A program made the translations under genes and the position numbers. A stretch of DNA of 64,000 nt from Vibrio metoecus (lineage in GTDB: Bacteria > Pseudomonadota > Gammaproteobacteria > Enterobacterales > Vibrionaceae), in NCBI RefSeq assembly GCF_000696385.1, contig NZ_JJMN01000046.1, forward strand, positions 186,001 to 250,000. Reading direction: 5' to 3'. The notes under the pieces were generated by a model. That model made no database searches. It was not told the DNA's origin and saw only the letters and a program-made list of their open reading frames with translations. Position 1 is the stretch's first letter. Each line of letters opens with the position of its first letter. Shown here one piece after another: positions 29,508-38,792 of this stretch.

Positions 29508-29945
29508 TTAAAACACTCGATATTTTCTGCTTTGATCCAATAACAGACTGAACTGGACTTTTTCGTGCAACGCTTCGCTATTGATGGTCGCGGTAATATG
29601 AAACCTTAAAGTCAGCGGGTTAAAGCTATCTTGATCTGCTCGTACAAGAACGCGCGTCAAACGCGGCTCATAACGCTCAAGACAGTGTTGGATGGCCAAC
29701 TTAATCCGGACAGAAAGATCTAAGGTTTCCAAGGTTGCATCGTTAAAATCCACCAACCCGAGGTGGGGAGCGCTTTGTGCACCACCAATTCGAGTATTCA
29801 GGATGTTAGAGACATTCCGTTTGATCGATTCGAGCACATCCCATGCATCTGGCCCACGGGTCAGCGACATAGGTTTGGCGTTGGCTTCCAAACGTTCGAA
29901 AAAGCCAACACCAAATGCACTCTCTTCAGGTGCGATGTACGTCAT
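29508..29945 (-). CDS. tssE: TssE, gp25-like baseplate protein
   Basis: A 145-residue gp25-family protein. The first 40 residues carry FFERLEANAKPMSLTRG, then LESIKRNVSNILNTRIGGAQ with the conserved N-terminal helix, and the Glu-Pro-Arg (EPR) core motif within CLERYEPRLTRVLV. TssE anchors the first sheath ring to the baseplate wedge. It starts 2 bp after vipB. Confidence 0.94.
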   Translation of the reverse strand: MTYIAPEESAFGVGFFERLEANAKPMSLTRGPDAWDVLESIKRNVSNILNTRIGGAQSAPHLGLVDFNDATLETLDLSVRIKLAIQHCLERYEPRLTRVLVRADQDSFNPLTLRFHITATINSEALHEKVQFSLLLDQSRKYRVF

Positions 29946-29947
29946 AA

Positions 29948-31426
29948 TCAGGCTTGATCAAGACGTCCAACTAAGGACAACTCAAAGTTCGCACCCATGT
30001 ACTTAAAGTGAGGACGAACTGAGAGTGACACCTGATACCAACCTGGATTGCCTTCCACATCCATCACTTCAATGCGCGCAGCACGAAGTGGACGACGGCT
30101 ACGCACGTCTGCGGGTGGGTTCTCTTGATCAGCAACGTATTGTTTGATCCATGAGTTCAGTTCACGCTCAAGATCTTGACGCTCTTTCCAAGCGCCGATC
30201 TGCTCACGTTGCAGAACTTTCACATAGTGCGCCAAACGGTTGATGATCATCATGTACGGCAACTGGGTACCCAACTTGTAGTTGGTTTCCGCTTCTTTGC
30301 CTTCCTTGGTATTCGGGAAAATCTTAGGTTTTTGAATGGAGTTTGCAGAGAAGAAGGCCGCGTTATCACTGCCTTTACGCATGGTTAGAGCAATAAAACC
30401 TTCTTCCGCCAGTTCAAACTCTTTACGGTCAGTGATCAGGACTTCGGTTGGGATCTTGCTTTGCAGTGCTCCCATAGATTCAAAGACATGTACTGGAAGA
30501 TCTTCTACCGCACCACCGCTTTGTGGACCAATAATGTTTGGACACCAGCGGTATTTTGCAAAACTGTCAGTAAGACGAGTGGCAAAAGCAAACGCAGTAT
30601 TGCCCCACAGGTAGTGCTCATGCGATGCACTCACATTTTCCGCATAGTTAAATGATTTAACTGGATTTTCGATAGGATCGTAAGGAACACGCAGTAGGAA
30701 GCGAGGCGCGGTTAGGCCGAGATAACGAGCATCTTCAGACTCACGTAATGAACGCCACTTGGTGTATTTTGGACTTTCAAAGGTAGATTTCAAATCTTTG
30801 ACATTCGGCAGTTCTTCAAATGAATCAATACCGAAGAATTCAGGTCCAACACTAGAGATAAATGGAGCATGCGCCATCGCACCAAGAGCACCCATGTACT
30901 GTAGCAATTTCATATCCGGTGTCGAAGGCGTGAAGGCGTAATTACCGATAATCGCACCAACAGGCTCACCACCAAATTGGCCATAACCTGATGAATAAAC
31001 ATGTTTATAGAGACCGGACTGTGCAGTTTCTGGTGCAAACTCGAAATCTTCCAGCAATTCTTCTTTCGTAACGTGAAGGATTTCGACTTTGTTGTTTTCA
31101 CGAAAATCGGTACGATCAATGAAAAGTTTCAAACCACGCCACGAAGATTCCATCGCTTGGAATTCGGAATGGTGAAGAATTTCATCCATTTGCGCACTGA
31201 TTTTTTTGTCTAACTCAACCAACATCTGGTCAACTAGAGATTTGTTAACAGGCTCGGCAGAGTGCTGTGAACCAATCAGATTTTCGATAAACGCAGCGAC
31301 ACCTTTTTTCGCGATGTCATAACCCTCTTCGCTAGGAGCGATGCGAGTTTGCGCCATAATTTCATCAAGAAGGCTGCTTTGGGCAAGCTGTGGCCTTTCC
31401 AATACTGTTTCAGTAGTAGACATCAT
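29948..31426 (-). CDS. vipB: VipB (TssC), large T6SS sheath subunit
   Basis: A 492-residue TssC-family protein. Motifs include ESSWRGLKLFIDRTDFREN, VGAIIGNYAFTPSTPDM, and FLLRVPYDP followed later by the trypanosome-like GGAVEDLPVHVFESMGALQS. The N-terminal helix region (MSTTETVLERPQLAQ) is the segment recognised by ClpV after contraction. VipA/VipB heterodimers polymerise into the contractile sheath around the Hcp tube. The sequence is nearly the V. cholerae one I know, with a few substitutions. Two ATGs stand in tandem (31424-31426 and 31421-31423); AGGAACTTA precedes them. Confidence 0.97.
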   Translation of the reverse strand: MMSTTETVLERPQLAQSSLLDEIMAQTRIAPSEEGYDIAKKGVAAFIENLIGSQHSAEPVNKSLVDQMLVELDKKISAQMDEILHHSEFQAMESSWRGLKLFIDRTDFRENNKVEILHVTKEELLEDFEFAPETAQSGLYKHVYSSGYGQFGGEPVGAIIGNYAFTPSTPDMKLLQYMGALGAMAHAPFISSVGPEFFGIDSFEELPNVKDLKSTFESPKYTKWRSLRESEDARYLGLTAPRFLLRVPYDPIENPVKSFNYAENVSASHEHYLWGNTAFAFATRLTDSFAKYRWCPNIIGPQSGGAVEDLPVHVFESMGALQSKIPTEVLITDRKEFELAEEGFIALTMRKGSDNAAFFSANSIQKPKIFPNTKEGKEAETNYKLGTQLPYMMIINRLAHYVKVLQREQIGAWKERQDLERELNSWIKQYVADQENPPADVRSRRPLRAARIEVMDVEGNPGWYQVSLSVRPHFKYMGANFELSLVGRLDQA

Positions 31427-31460
31427 TAAGTTCCTAATGAGTAATTAATTGGATTATTGC

Positions 31461-31967
31461 TTACGCTTGTGGTTCTTCTTGGCCACTGAGTAGATTCAGC
31501 TCTGCCAACAGTTTCTCTCTCGACTCATCAGAGTTGAGTAGAGATTGCAAACGATCGCGAAACGCTGGGATATTACCGAGAGGTCCTTTAAGAGCGACCA
31601 ACGCTTCACGCAGCTCAATTAATTTTTTCAATTCAGGAACTTGTGTTGCCACAGCATCGGGAGCGAAATCGCCTAGAGATTTGAAATTCAGTTCTACCGG
31701 AAGATCTGCATTTTCATCATCACTGAGCTTATTTTTCACCGTCGTTGTGATTTTCAACTCGCTCTCACGCATTACAGCTTCAAAGTTATTCTTGTCGACT
31801 GTCACTGTGGCACGTTCTTCCAATGGGGTTTGCTCCGCATGCCCTTTGAAATCCCCAACCACCAGAGTTTTGAGTGGAAGCTCAACCTCAGCCTGTGCAT
31901 CCCCCGTCGCTGGAATATATTTAATATTAATCCGCTCTTTGGGAGCTACACTTCCTTCTTTAGACAT
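31461..31967 (-). CDS. vipA: VipA (TssB), small T6SS sheath subunit
   Basis: A 168-residue TssB-family protein beginning MSKEGSVAPKERINIKYIPA. The family motifs LPLKTLVVGDFKG and VELNFKSLGDFAPDAV are present, and the C-terminus has LIELREALVALKGPLGNIPA with the helix that packs against VipB. ATG 31965-31967 follows GGAGACGTAAT; the open frame extends 21 codons further but without a ribosome-binding site. It is separated from the upstream Sel1-type gene by a 429-bp gap that could hold its own promoter, so the sheath genes may be expressed apart from PAAR. Confidence 0.96.
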   Translation of the reverse strand: MSKEGSVAPKERINIKYIPATGDAQAEVELPLKTLVVGDFKGHAEQTPLEERATVTVDKNNFEAVMRESELKITTTVKNKLSDDENADLPVELNFKSLGDFAPDAVATQVPELKKLIELREALVALKGPLGNIPAFRDRLQSLLNSDESREKLLAELNLLSGQEEPQA

Positions 31968-32396
31968 ATTACGTCTCCAATACCTATGCCAAACGTTGTC
32001 AATGAAACAGCGGTTTAAAGTAACGTTCAAACCACCAAGAATCTTGAACTCTCCCTAGTCATTGCTAAGGTTGCTCATTTCAATCTATGAAATTGAGCCA
32101 ATATCCTCTGTGACGTGGTGGAATGTAATATTCCACCCTAAGCCATACGCTCACAGGGTATTTTGATTTGATTTGTTAACTTTGACATTAATATGCTAAA
32201 ACTATCATTAATGGCGCTTTGCCATTATGTGTCAGTTATCTGATCTCGATATTTATTGTCATTATTCAATGTCAGCTAATTATGAGATGGCATTCTATTC
32301 AAGGAGACAAAAAAGGTAATATAAAAAACCTCAAAGCGTGATCTCTTCCCAGAAAATGACGCCTATAATCATACTCAAATTATATTTTCCATTTCA
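31968..32396. other. Intergenic region upstream of vipA
   Basis: This 429-bp gap holds no convincing gene. It contains a hairpin-capable dyad, GGTGGAAT (32117-32124) and ATTCCACC (32130-32137) around GTAAT, which could be a weak terminator for the PAAR/Sel1 pair or a protein-binding site. I saw no clear sigma-54 element of the GG-N10-GC kind. The low-complexity AT-rich stretch 32160-32300 may be promoter DNA for vipA. Confidence 0.4.
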
Positions 32397-33402
32397 TTAA
32401 TAATCCCAATACGCATCATGATTAAAAAATGGCTGGTAATTTTCGAGTTGCAACTCTATTTCACTCGCTTCAATTTTTTCTTGTTCGGATAACTGAAGAG
32501 AAATATCAACCATCTGCTTTTGACTATGTTGATAGAGATTGGAAAGACGATCAGGACCTGCAGTTTCTAGATACAACCCGAAATACGCTTTAGCTTGCTT
32601 AATATCACTCTCGATAAATCGGTAAAGATCACTTTGACCGCTTAAGATATTTCCCATTGCTACTAAAGCTGTCAGATCACCATGTTGTACCGCTTGTTGA
32701 CGCCAATAATAAGCATCATTATATTTCCCTTTGCTTTCAAGATCTTGAATGTAATTTCGTATCGCAGGTATGTACCCTGTCTGCGCAGCCTGCAAATAGG
32801 TTTTACGCGCTTCTGTTGCTCGACTGCCCGGCATCGGGTAACTTCCCTTTCCTTGCTCTATCTGCTGAGCCTTGAGCATGAGTGCGGCTGGATGCTCCAA
32901 CTCAGTCGCCATCATTAAATAATGTTGAGCAAGCGTTGGATCACTATATTGATAGTAAAGTGCTAGCTCATAAGCCGCTTGACTTGGTTCCTTTCCCCCC
33001 AAATCAATCACTGCATCATGATAACGTTGCTGCCATATACGGCGTTCTAGCGGTTCTGAGCCACTCCCCCTCTTGATACAGTACTTTCATTGCCTGACGA
33101 CTACCGCCTTGCGCTGCCAGTAACAAATAGTGCTGGCTTTCTGGTGGCGTGCGAATGGTGGTGCGATAATTGGCGACTTCCATAGCATAGAGGTAGGCAG
33201 CATTAGGCTCTCCGAGGTCTGCCGCATACTTTAGATACTGACGCGCAGCTAAATTTTTAAATTGTGCGCGTAGCAAGCGCCCTTTCTCAAACGCTTGCTG
33301 AGCAGAGAATTGCTGCATATCGTAGATTTTTTCTTCACTCAAACTACTGAATGTTGCTAGTAAGCCTACTAAAAAAATCAACACGTTACCCAATATTGAC
33401 AC
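32397..33402 (-). pseudogene. Secreted Sel1-like repeat protein of the T6SS cluster, frame interrupted once
   Basis: Two frames (33402-33071 and 33066-32397) join to a protein of about 334 residues. It starts at GTG 33400-33402 with a signal-peptide-like VSILGNVLIFLVGLLATFSS, then carries Sel1/TPR-like alpha repeats: ARQYLKYAADLGEPNAAYLY, HYLLLAAQGGSRQAMKVLYQ, YELALYYQYSDPTLAQHYLM and ARKTYLQAAQTGYIPAIRNY. The break is a run of five C on the plus strand (33066-33070); four would give YQEGSGSEPLERRIWQQRYH across the junction. Its start overlaps the PAAR stop region. In V. cholerae the gene at this place (next to the sheath genes) is of unknown role; a periplasmic scaffold is a guess. Confidence 0.78.
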
Positions 33403-33670
33403 TACTCGCCCCCTGCAATACTCCACCGCAATCAACGGCGTCTCCCGATCTTGCTGCTGGCTTACCATCAATCATGACGCTGCCAGATCCTGCTGCAATC
33501 GTACGACCATGTGCCGGATGTTTCGGCTTATCATGAGGCGCTAACGGATCACCAACCCGAGCGGCTGGAATGCCATCGTAGCGAACTGTTCCTGAACCAG
33601 CCGTGATCGGCGTAGGAGGAAAACCATCGTGATCTGTACCAATATGCCCGACTACGATTCCGTTACCCAT
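33386..33670 (-). CDS. PAAR-domain spike-tip protein
   Basis: A 94-residue PAAR protein, essentially a bare domain. It starts MGNGIVVGHIGTDHDGFPPT and has the repeated tip motifs GSGTVRYDGIPAARVGDP and GSGSVMIDGKPAARSGDAVD; the conserved His (DKPKHPAHG) and the later Cys (VDCGG) are the expected metal ligands. The cone sharpens the VgrG trimer and can carry effectors. ATG 33668-33670 follows AGAGGATCAAAT; the longer frame upstream is AT-rich and lacks PAAR features. It is the first gene of the T6SS cluster and sits behind a large AT-rich control region. Confidence 0.94.
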   Translation of the reverse strand: MGNGIVVGHIGTDHDGFPPTPITAGSGTVRYDGIPAARVGDPLAPHDKPKHPAHGRTIAAGSGSVMIDGKPAARSGDAVDCGGVLQGASSVNIG

Positions 33671-33755
33671 ATTTGATCCTCTATTTAATTTATAAAGTTT
33701 CAAGCAATTAATGTTCCACACTTTGTTACGAAAGCACGTCGATAAGCCACCCACT

Positions 33756-33818
33756 TCTGGGTAATATTTTGCCCAGAGATACATAATACAGACCATGCTG
33801 GGCAAAAAATTGCCCAGC
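33756..33818. promoter_or_regulatory. Two matching 22-bp dyads upstream of the PAAR gene
   Basis: Dyad one spans 33756-33777 with arms TCTGGGTAA and TTGCCCAGA (one mismatch). Dyad two spans 33797-33818 with perfect arms GCTGGGCAA and TTGCCCAGC around AAAA. Both fit CTGGGYAA-N4-TTGCCCAG, and their centres are 41 bp apart, close to four helical turns, about 97 and 138 bp before the PAAR start codon. Same-face spacing and shared sequence suggest paired operator sites for one dimeric regulator of the T6SS operon. The CTG...CAG symmetry resembles sites of LuxR-type DNA-binding domains, the class to which the T6SS regulator QstR belongs, but that link is only inferred. Confidence 0.55.
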
Positions 33819-34263
33819 AACACCCAATGTCATAAAATTGTCAAAAAACAAACAAATATTACAGGCTTGAGATATTTATTCCGATTTAACTTATATTAAT
33901 AATTAAACTAGTAAATATAAATTACTATCCTAAATACTATAATTTAGATATTGCTAAATATTAGCTCTCTATAAAAATAGACCATTTTTATAAGTACCCA
34001 CTTTAATAATAAACTTTTTGCCACATTTACAACTCATTCTTACATTGTAATTAATTATGTATTTGGCCAAACTCATAATGGCCATTATTTAATCAAATTC
34101 CAATCATTTAATGATTCATTATGAAGCTAGGTTCGTAATCATTCTTCTAAAAGAGAAGGGGGAAATTACGTTGAGATGAATAGGTGAAACCGAAACATTG
34201 CCTGACAAATAATGCCTAAGCGAGTAAAATACGCTTTGGCTTGAATCCACCTTGTTGCTTGTT
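33819..34263. other. AT-rich divergent control region between the T6SS operon and the RluA-type gene
   Basis: No gene-like frame is visible. From about 33840 to 34130 the DNA is strikingly AT-rich with many short A and T tracts, the kind of DNA favoured by H-NS-type silencers, which are known to repress this T6SS cluster in V. cholerae. Promoters for PAAR (minus) and the pseudouridine synthase (plus) must both lie in it or beside it. Confidence 0.5.
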
Positions 34264-35948
34264 ATGTCTGCGTTACCCCACTGCTTTACTCACTTTGAGT
34301 CATCAATAGCTAAGATCGCACTACCAGAACGTTTTACTTATCCATTTTGTTATCAACCTCATCCATTGTGTGAAGTAGCAGCCCATGAGCTACAACAACA
34401 TTTACTGACCCAAAACCAGTGGTATCACCCATTTGGCTTAACCGATTCCGATCCACAAGCCCATGGCAAAATGTTTGGCGTTTTAGTAGTACAGCATCTC
34501 TCTGGGCAATTAGGCTATTTATCGGCATTTTCTGGTCAATTAGCTGAGCGGAATGAATTACCCGGTTTTGTCCCTCCTGTCTTTGATCGTTTTGCTGATG
34601 AGCACTTTTTCCGTATCGATGGCGATGAAATTGCGGACAATCAATCAGCAAGTTCGTGAGCAAGAAGCGGATCCACAGCTGACGCGCCTCGCTCGTCTTC
34701 TCGAAGAAGATCGCTGCTTAGCGGCACAAGCATTAGAGCAACATCGTTTATTGATGGTAGAGCAACGCCACTATCGTAAACAACAGCGTGAGCATGCAAA
34801 GGAATTGCCGGAATATGAACGAACAACACTGTTAGCAACCCTTGCCGAAGCGAGCGTATTACAAAAACGGCAATTACATCAGCTCAAACAGGATTGGGAA
34901 CAGCGTATCACCAATACGCAAACGCAATTAGACAGTAAACTGGCGGCCATCATGCAGTTGAAGCAACAACGCAAACAGCGGTCAGCGGCGCTACAAACCA
35001 AACTGTTTTCAGCCTATCGATTTCTCAATATAAGTGGAGTTGAGAAAAATCTTGTCGATCTATTTTCCGTCACTAAAAATCCGTTGCCTCCTGCAGGTTC
35101 GGGAGAGTGCGCAGCGCCTAAACTGCTGCACTATGCGTTTAAGCATCAACTCAAACCCATTGCGTTAGCCGTAGTTTTGGTGGGGACGTTCTCCTAAGTC
35201 AGAAATTCGGCAACAATTAAAAAGTTTTATCCTGCTTGACCAAAGTAAATGTCAGCCAATCTTGGCGCACATGTTGAATGGGATGGCGTTAGAAGAAAAT
35301 CCATTACTCAACAATCCAGCCGAAGGTCAAGAGATCGACATTGTGTATCAAGATGACGCCATCGTAGTGGTCAACAAACCCTCGGAGTTTCTCTCTGTGC
35401 CAGGAGTACATGTGCATGATTCTGTGCTGAGTCGCTTACAAGCACAATTTAGCGATGCCGAAGGGGTCTTCGCCCTACACCGTCTCGATATGTCGACTTC
35501 TGGGCTTTTGGTCTTTGCATTGACTCGGCGTGCCAATAAACATCTGCAAAAACAGTTTATTACTCGTGCAGTACAAAAACGATATGTCGCACTGTTGGAA
35601 GGAACGCTGGATGCAGATCGAGGTGAAATTCAATTACCTTTATGTGGCGATCTTGATGATAGACCGAGACAAAAAGTATGCCTCCAACAAGGCAAACCGG
35701 CCCTCACACATTGGGAAGTGATCCGCATTGAACAAGGTCGAACCCGAGTTTATCTCTACCCACATACTGGTCGAACCCACCAACTGCGGGTTCATTGCGC
35801 GCATCAACTTGGGTTAGATTGCCCGATTGTGGGTGATGATTTGTATGGTCAACAAGCACAACGTTTGCATTTGCATGCTGAGCAGTTGTGTTTTACCCAC
35901 CCTTACACCAAACAACTTATGACTTTCCAAGTAAACCCAGATTTTTAA
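34264..35948 (+). pseudogene. Long RluA-family pseudouridine synthase, frame interrupted twice
   Basis: Three frames (34264-34636, 34637-35171, 35173-35948) join to a protein of about 561 residues. The C-terminal 220 residues are the RluA catalytic domain: IVYQDDAIVVVNKPSEFLSV, catalytic HRLDMSTSGLLVFA with the nucleophile Asp, and YPHTGRTHQLRVH. The N-terminal 330 residues are an extension with a long basic coiled coil (many Gln, Arg, Leu: HRLLMVEQRHYRKQQREHAK) and the junction motif FWWGRSPKSEIR that is common before such domains. Breaks: an extra G at 34635-34636 and an extra T at 35172. It should modify a uridine in rRNA or tRNA; the target is unknown. Plus strand, divergent from the T6SS operon. 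Confidence 0.8.
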
Positions 35949-35993
35949 GCCTTCACCACTTACACCTTGGGTGGGGAAAGAGTAGGGAAAAGG

Positions 35994-36019
35994 AAAGGGG
36001 CTCACACAGAGCCCCCTTT
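35994..36019. terminator. Bidirectional terminator between the RluA-type gene and the SulP gene
   Basis: AAAGGGGCTC (35994-36003) and GAGCCCC plus CTTT (36009-36019) form a GC-rich stem with one bulged C and loop ACACA. It lies between two convergent genes and has A- and T-rich flanks on both sides, so it can end both transcripts. Confidence 0.7.
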
Positions 36020-36035
36020 AAAACCAACCTTTGAA

Positions 36036-37814
36036 TTACGCGACTTCCGGCGCAGTCGGAGTGAGCAGTACGCTGATGTCTGGCTCTTTTTGTACCGCAG
36101 GAACATGGCCTTCCTCCATCGCACTTAAGTAACAACCACTCAGCTTAATCGCTAAATACATATCCGCACGCAATACCACTCCACCTTCAGAAGTATTAAT
36201 TCCAGTTAACTCACACCAGTGGCGCAAACTCCGCTTTCGCCCTGCAAGGATTAAGCGAATACCGCGTTTTTTAAGTATGCCATGCAAATCTGCCAGCATC
36301 GCCATCACGCTAAGATCTAAGTGAGTAAAGCTGGCCACCGCATCGATAACGACACAACCGACTTGCGTTCCTTCTCGTTCCGTTTGATCAAGGATGCGTC
36401 GTTTGAAATAAGGGGCATTGAAGTAAGTCAACGGTGAATTGAAGCGGAAAATCACCATGCCGGGAATGGGTTTGGCTTTCTCTGAGCCATCTAAAGTACG
36501 CAAGGTTCCTTCATCATCAAGTCCCATCATTTGATCGGTGGGGCGCATGATCACTTTAAGAAATTGGAACAATCCCAATAGCACTGCCAGCGTAATGCCC
36601 GGAATAACCCCAACCACTAACACCGAAATGAACGTGATCAGTGCCAGATAAAAAGCATCTTTATCGCGCTTTCTGAGATTCCAGATCCCTTTGAAATCCA
36701 GTAAAGAAAGCGATGCGATCACCAATACTACCCCCAACGCTGCAACCGGAATGAACTGGAGTGGTTGATAAGCAAAAACAGCGACTAACGCAATCATCAA
36801 GGCGGCAATCACAGAAACCAGCTGTGATTTACCTCCATTGGCATCATTCACTGCAGTACGAGAATCCGCACCGCTGATCGCAAAACCTTGCGAGAAAGCC
36901 GCAGCGACATTCGCCACGCCAAGTGCACGAAACTCTTTATCTGCGTCAATATCGTAACCATTTTTAGCGGCAAAACTGCGCGCGGTCAGCATCATACTCA
37001 CAAAACTCACCATGGCTAAGTTCAGTGCAGGCATAACCAACTCACGGCTTATCCCTAAGTCAAAAGCTGGAGCTTGAAATTCAGGTAAACCACCTTGAAT
37101 CACCCCCACCACTTGTACCCCGACACTCTCTAAATCCAGTCCCCAAACCAACAAAGCAGCAACCATAATGGCAAACATCGCCGCCGGCCAGCGAGGTTGC
37201 CAGCGTTTGATAACAAGGTAAGTCGTCAACGTCAGAATACTCAAACCCAAAGTTTGCCAATGTAATGAATACAGTAGATCGGGAGCCTCAATAATCCGCT
37301 CAAGTAAGTAACGCTTCTCGTATTTCAAACCGAGGACTTTGGCAAACTGACCAACAATGATGGTCAGGGCAACACCATTTAAAAGCCCAAGCAAGATCGG
37401 GCGAGAAAGAAAATCAGCGAAAATACCCAGTTTTAGTCGGCTAGCAAGAATGCACCAAAACCCGGTCATGGCCGTCATCGTCATCACCAACTGCCAATGT
37501 TTGGTCGTATCTCCGGCAGCAAGAGGGGTCACCACTGCTGCGATAACCGCACAGGTAGCGGCATCTGGCCCGACGATCAATTGGCGTGATGTACCCATTA
37601 AGGCATAAACCAGCATCGGCAAAACACAAGAGTAAAGACCCACAATCGCTGGCACACCCGTCAACTGCGCATAAGCAATTGCAACAGGTAACGCCACCGC
37701 GACCACGGAAAATGCGGCGCGAACATCATCCGTAACCCATCCCCGTTCATAATCTTTAAATTGGTAGAGTCCGGGGAACCACTGCCGTATCCATGCTGAT
37801 TTCAATTCTCTCAC
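36036..37814 (-). CDS. SulP-family anion transporter with STAS domain
   Basis: A 592-residue SulP/SLC26-type inner-membrane transporter. It starts with a cytosolic segment IRQWFPGLYQFKDYERGWVT and then the family motif VALPVAIAYAQLTGVPAIVG; some 12 to 14 membrane spans follow to about residue 420. The conserved GSISRTA-type motif appears as GADSRTAVNDANGGKSQLVS. The C-terminal STAS domain begins near GMVIFRFNSPLTYFNAPYFK and contains CVVIDAVASFTHLDLSVMAM. Relatives carry sulfate, bicarbonate or dicarboxylates with sodium or protons; the substrate here cannot be told from sequence alone. It ends at the bidirectional terminator and is divergent from the HAD gene. Confidence 0.9.
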   Translation of the reverse strand: MRELKSAWIRQWFPGLYQFKDYERGWVTDDVRAAFSVVAVALPVAIAYAQLTGVPAIVGLYSCVLPMLVYALMGTSRQLIVGPDAATCAVIAAVVTPLAAGDTTKHWQLVMTMTAMTGFWCILASRLKLGIFADFLSRPILLGLLNGVALTIIVGQFAKVLGLKYEKRYLLERIIEAPDLLYSLHWQTLGLSILTLTTYLVIKRWQPRWPAAMFAIMVAALLVWGLDLESVGVQVVGVIQGGLPEFQAPAFDLGISRELVMPALNLAMVSFVSMMLTARSFAAKNGYDIDADKEFRALGVANVAAAFSQGFAISGADSRTAVNDANGGKSQLVSVIAALMIALVAVFAYQPLQFIPVAALGVVLVIASLSLLDFKGIWNLRKRDKDAFYLALITFISVLVVGVIPGITLAVLLGLFQFLKVIMRPTDQMMGLDDEGTLRTLDGSEKAKPIPGMVIFRFNSPLTYFNAPYFKRRILDQTEREGTQVGCVVIDAVASFTHLDLSVMAMLADLHGILKKRGIRLILAGRKRSLRHWCELTGINTSEGGVVLRADMYLAIKLSGCYLSAMEEGHVPAVQKEPDISVLLTPTAPEVA

Positions 37815-37979
37815 CTGTTAGGCATAAAATTGTCATTGTTTTGCAACATAGTTTAGCGGAAATTGTTGTAACTCTCCCGCTAATTTGCTGATTTAAAATG
37901 CTCTCTTCGATGAGGGGTTCTCAGTCATCCATAAAGTATGGGACAATACCCGCTCACTTTTTTGACGTAGGTGGAAATG

Positions 37980-38618
37980 ATGGAATTTCAAGCTGCCATT
38001 TTTGATATGGATGGCCTACTGCTCGATACCGAACGAGTGTGCATGCGCGTGTTTCAAGAAGCCTGCGCTGCTTGTGAATTGCCTTTTTATCAAGAGGTGT
38101 ATTTATCCGTGATCGGTTGTAATGCCAAAACGATCAACGGTATTCTCAGCCAAGCCTATGGTGATGATTTACCGAGATTACATCACGAGTGGCGCCAACG
38201 ATATAACGCGGTGGTCATGCATGAAGCCATTCCCCATAAAGAAGGCGTGTTGGCATTACTCGACTGGCTAAAAGCCCGTTCTATCCCCCTCGCCGTTGCG
38301 ACTTCGACTCAAAAAGAGGTCGCGCAAGTCAAATTGCAACTCGCGGGTTTAGATACTTATTTTGATATCGTCACCACGGGCTGTGAAGTGGCACAGGGTA
38401 AGCCTCACCCAGAAATCTACCTGCTCGCCGCACAACGCTTAGGGGTGAAACCTGAACACTGCCTAGCGTTTGAAGATTCCAACAACGGCATCAAAGCAGC
38501 CGTTGCTGCGCAAATGCGTGCGTTTCAAATTCCAGATTTAGTGAAACCCAGTGCCGAGGTTATTGCCTTGGGGCATCCCATTTGTCGCAGTTTAAATGAG
38601 GTGATCGAACTGCTGTAA
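37980..38618 (+). CDS. HAD-superfamily sugar-phosphate phosphatase/mutase (beta-PGM-like)
   Basis: A 212-residue HAD subfamily IA enzyme with an N-terminal helical cap. Motif I is FDMDGLLLDTE (nucleophile and acid Asp), motif II VATST, motif III Lys in GKPHPEIYL, motif IV FEDSNNGIKAA. This is the pattern of the beta-phosphoglucomutase/YniC group, which dephosphorylates small sugar phosphates. I take ATG 37980 because GGTGG lies five bases ahead; two codons GTG/ATG further up are also in frame. It stands alone between divergent SulP and the EAL gene. Exact substrate unknown. Confidence 0.88.
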   Translation: MEFQAAIFDMDGLLLDTERVCMRVFQEACAACELPFYQEVYLSVIGCNAKTINGILSQAYGDDLPRLHHEWRQRYNAVVMHEAIPHKEGVLALLDWLKARSIPLAVATSTQKEVAQVKLQLAGLDTYFDIVTTGCEVAQGKPHPEIYLLAAQRLGVKPEHCLAFEDSNNGIKAAVAAQMRAFQIPDLVKPSAEVIALGHPICRSLNEVIELL

Positions 38619-38792
38619 CTTGTACGACGCCGTGGCAATACGCGGCGTGATTCTCTCGTTGTTCCGGTCATCGCAAAACAACCTCATCATCATAAACAAG
38701 ACACATCGATGCGTTGCTTTGCATTTCATTGTGTTACATAGTTCATGTCTTATTCGCCACGATGATACATCGCCATGGCTAAAGGAAAGACT

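Noticed and set aside
31968..32396. Possible sigma-54 promoter before vipA
   Set aside because: TGGCAT on the minus strand near 31987-31997 lacks the GC element at the right distance; VasH targets are better known at hcp loci elsewhere.
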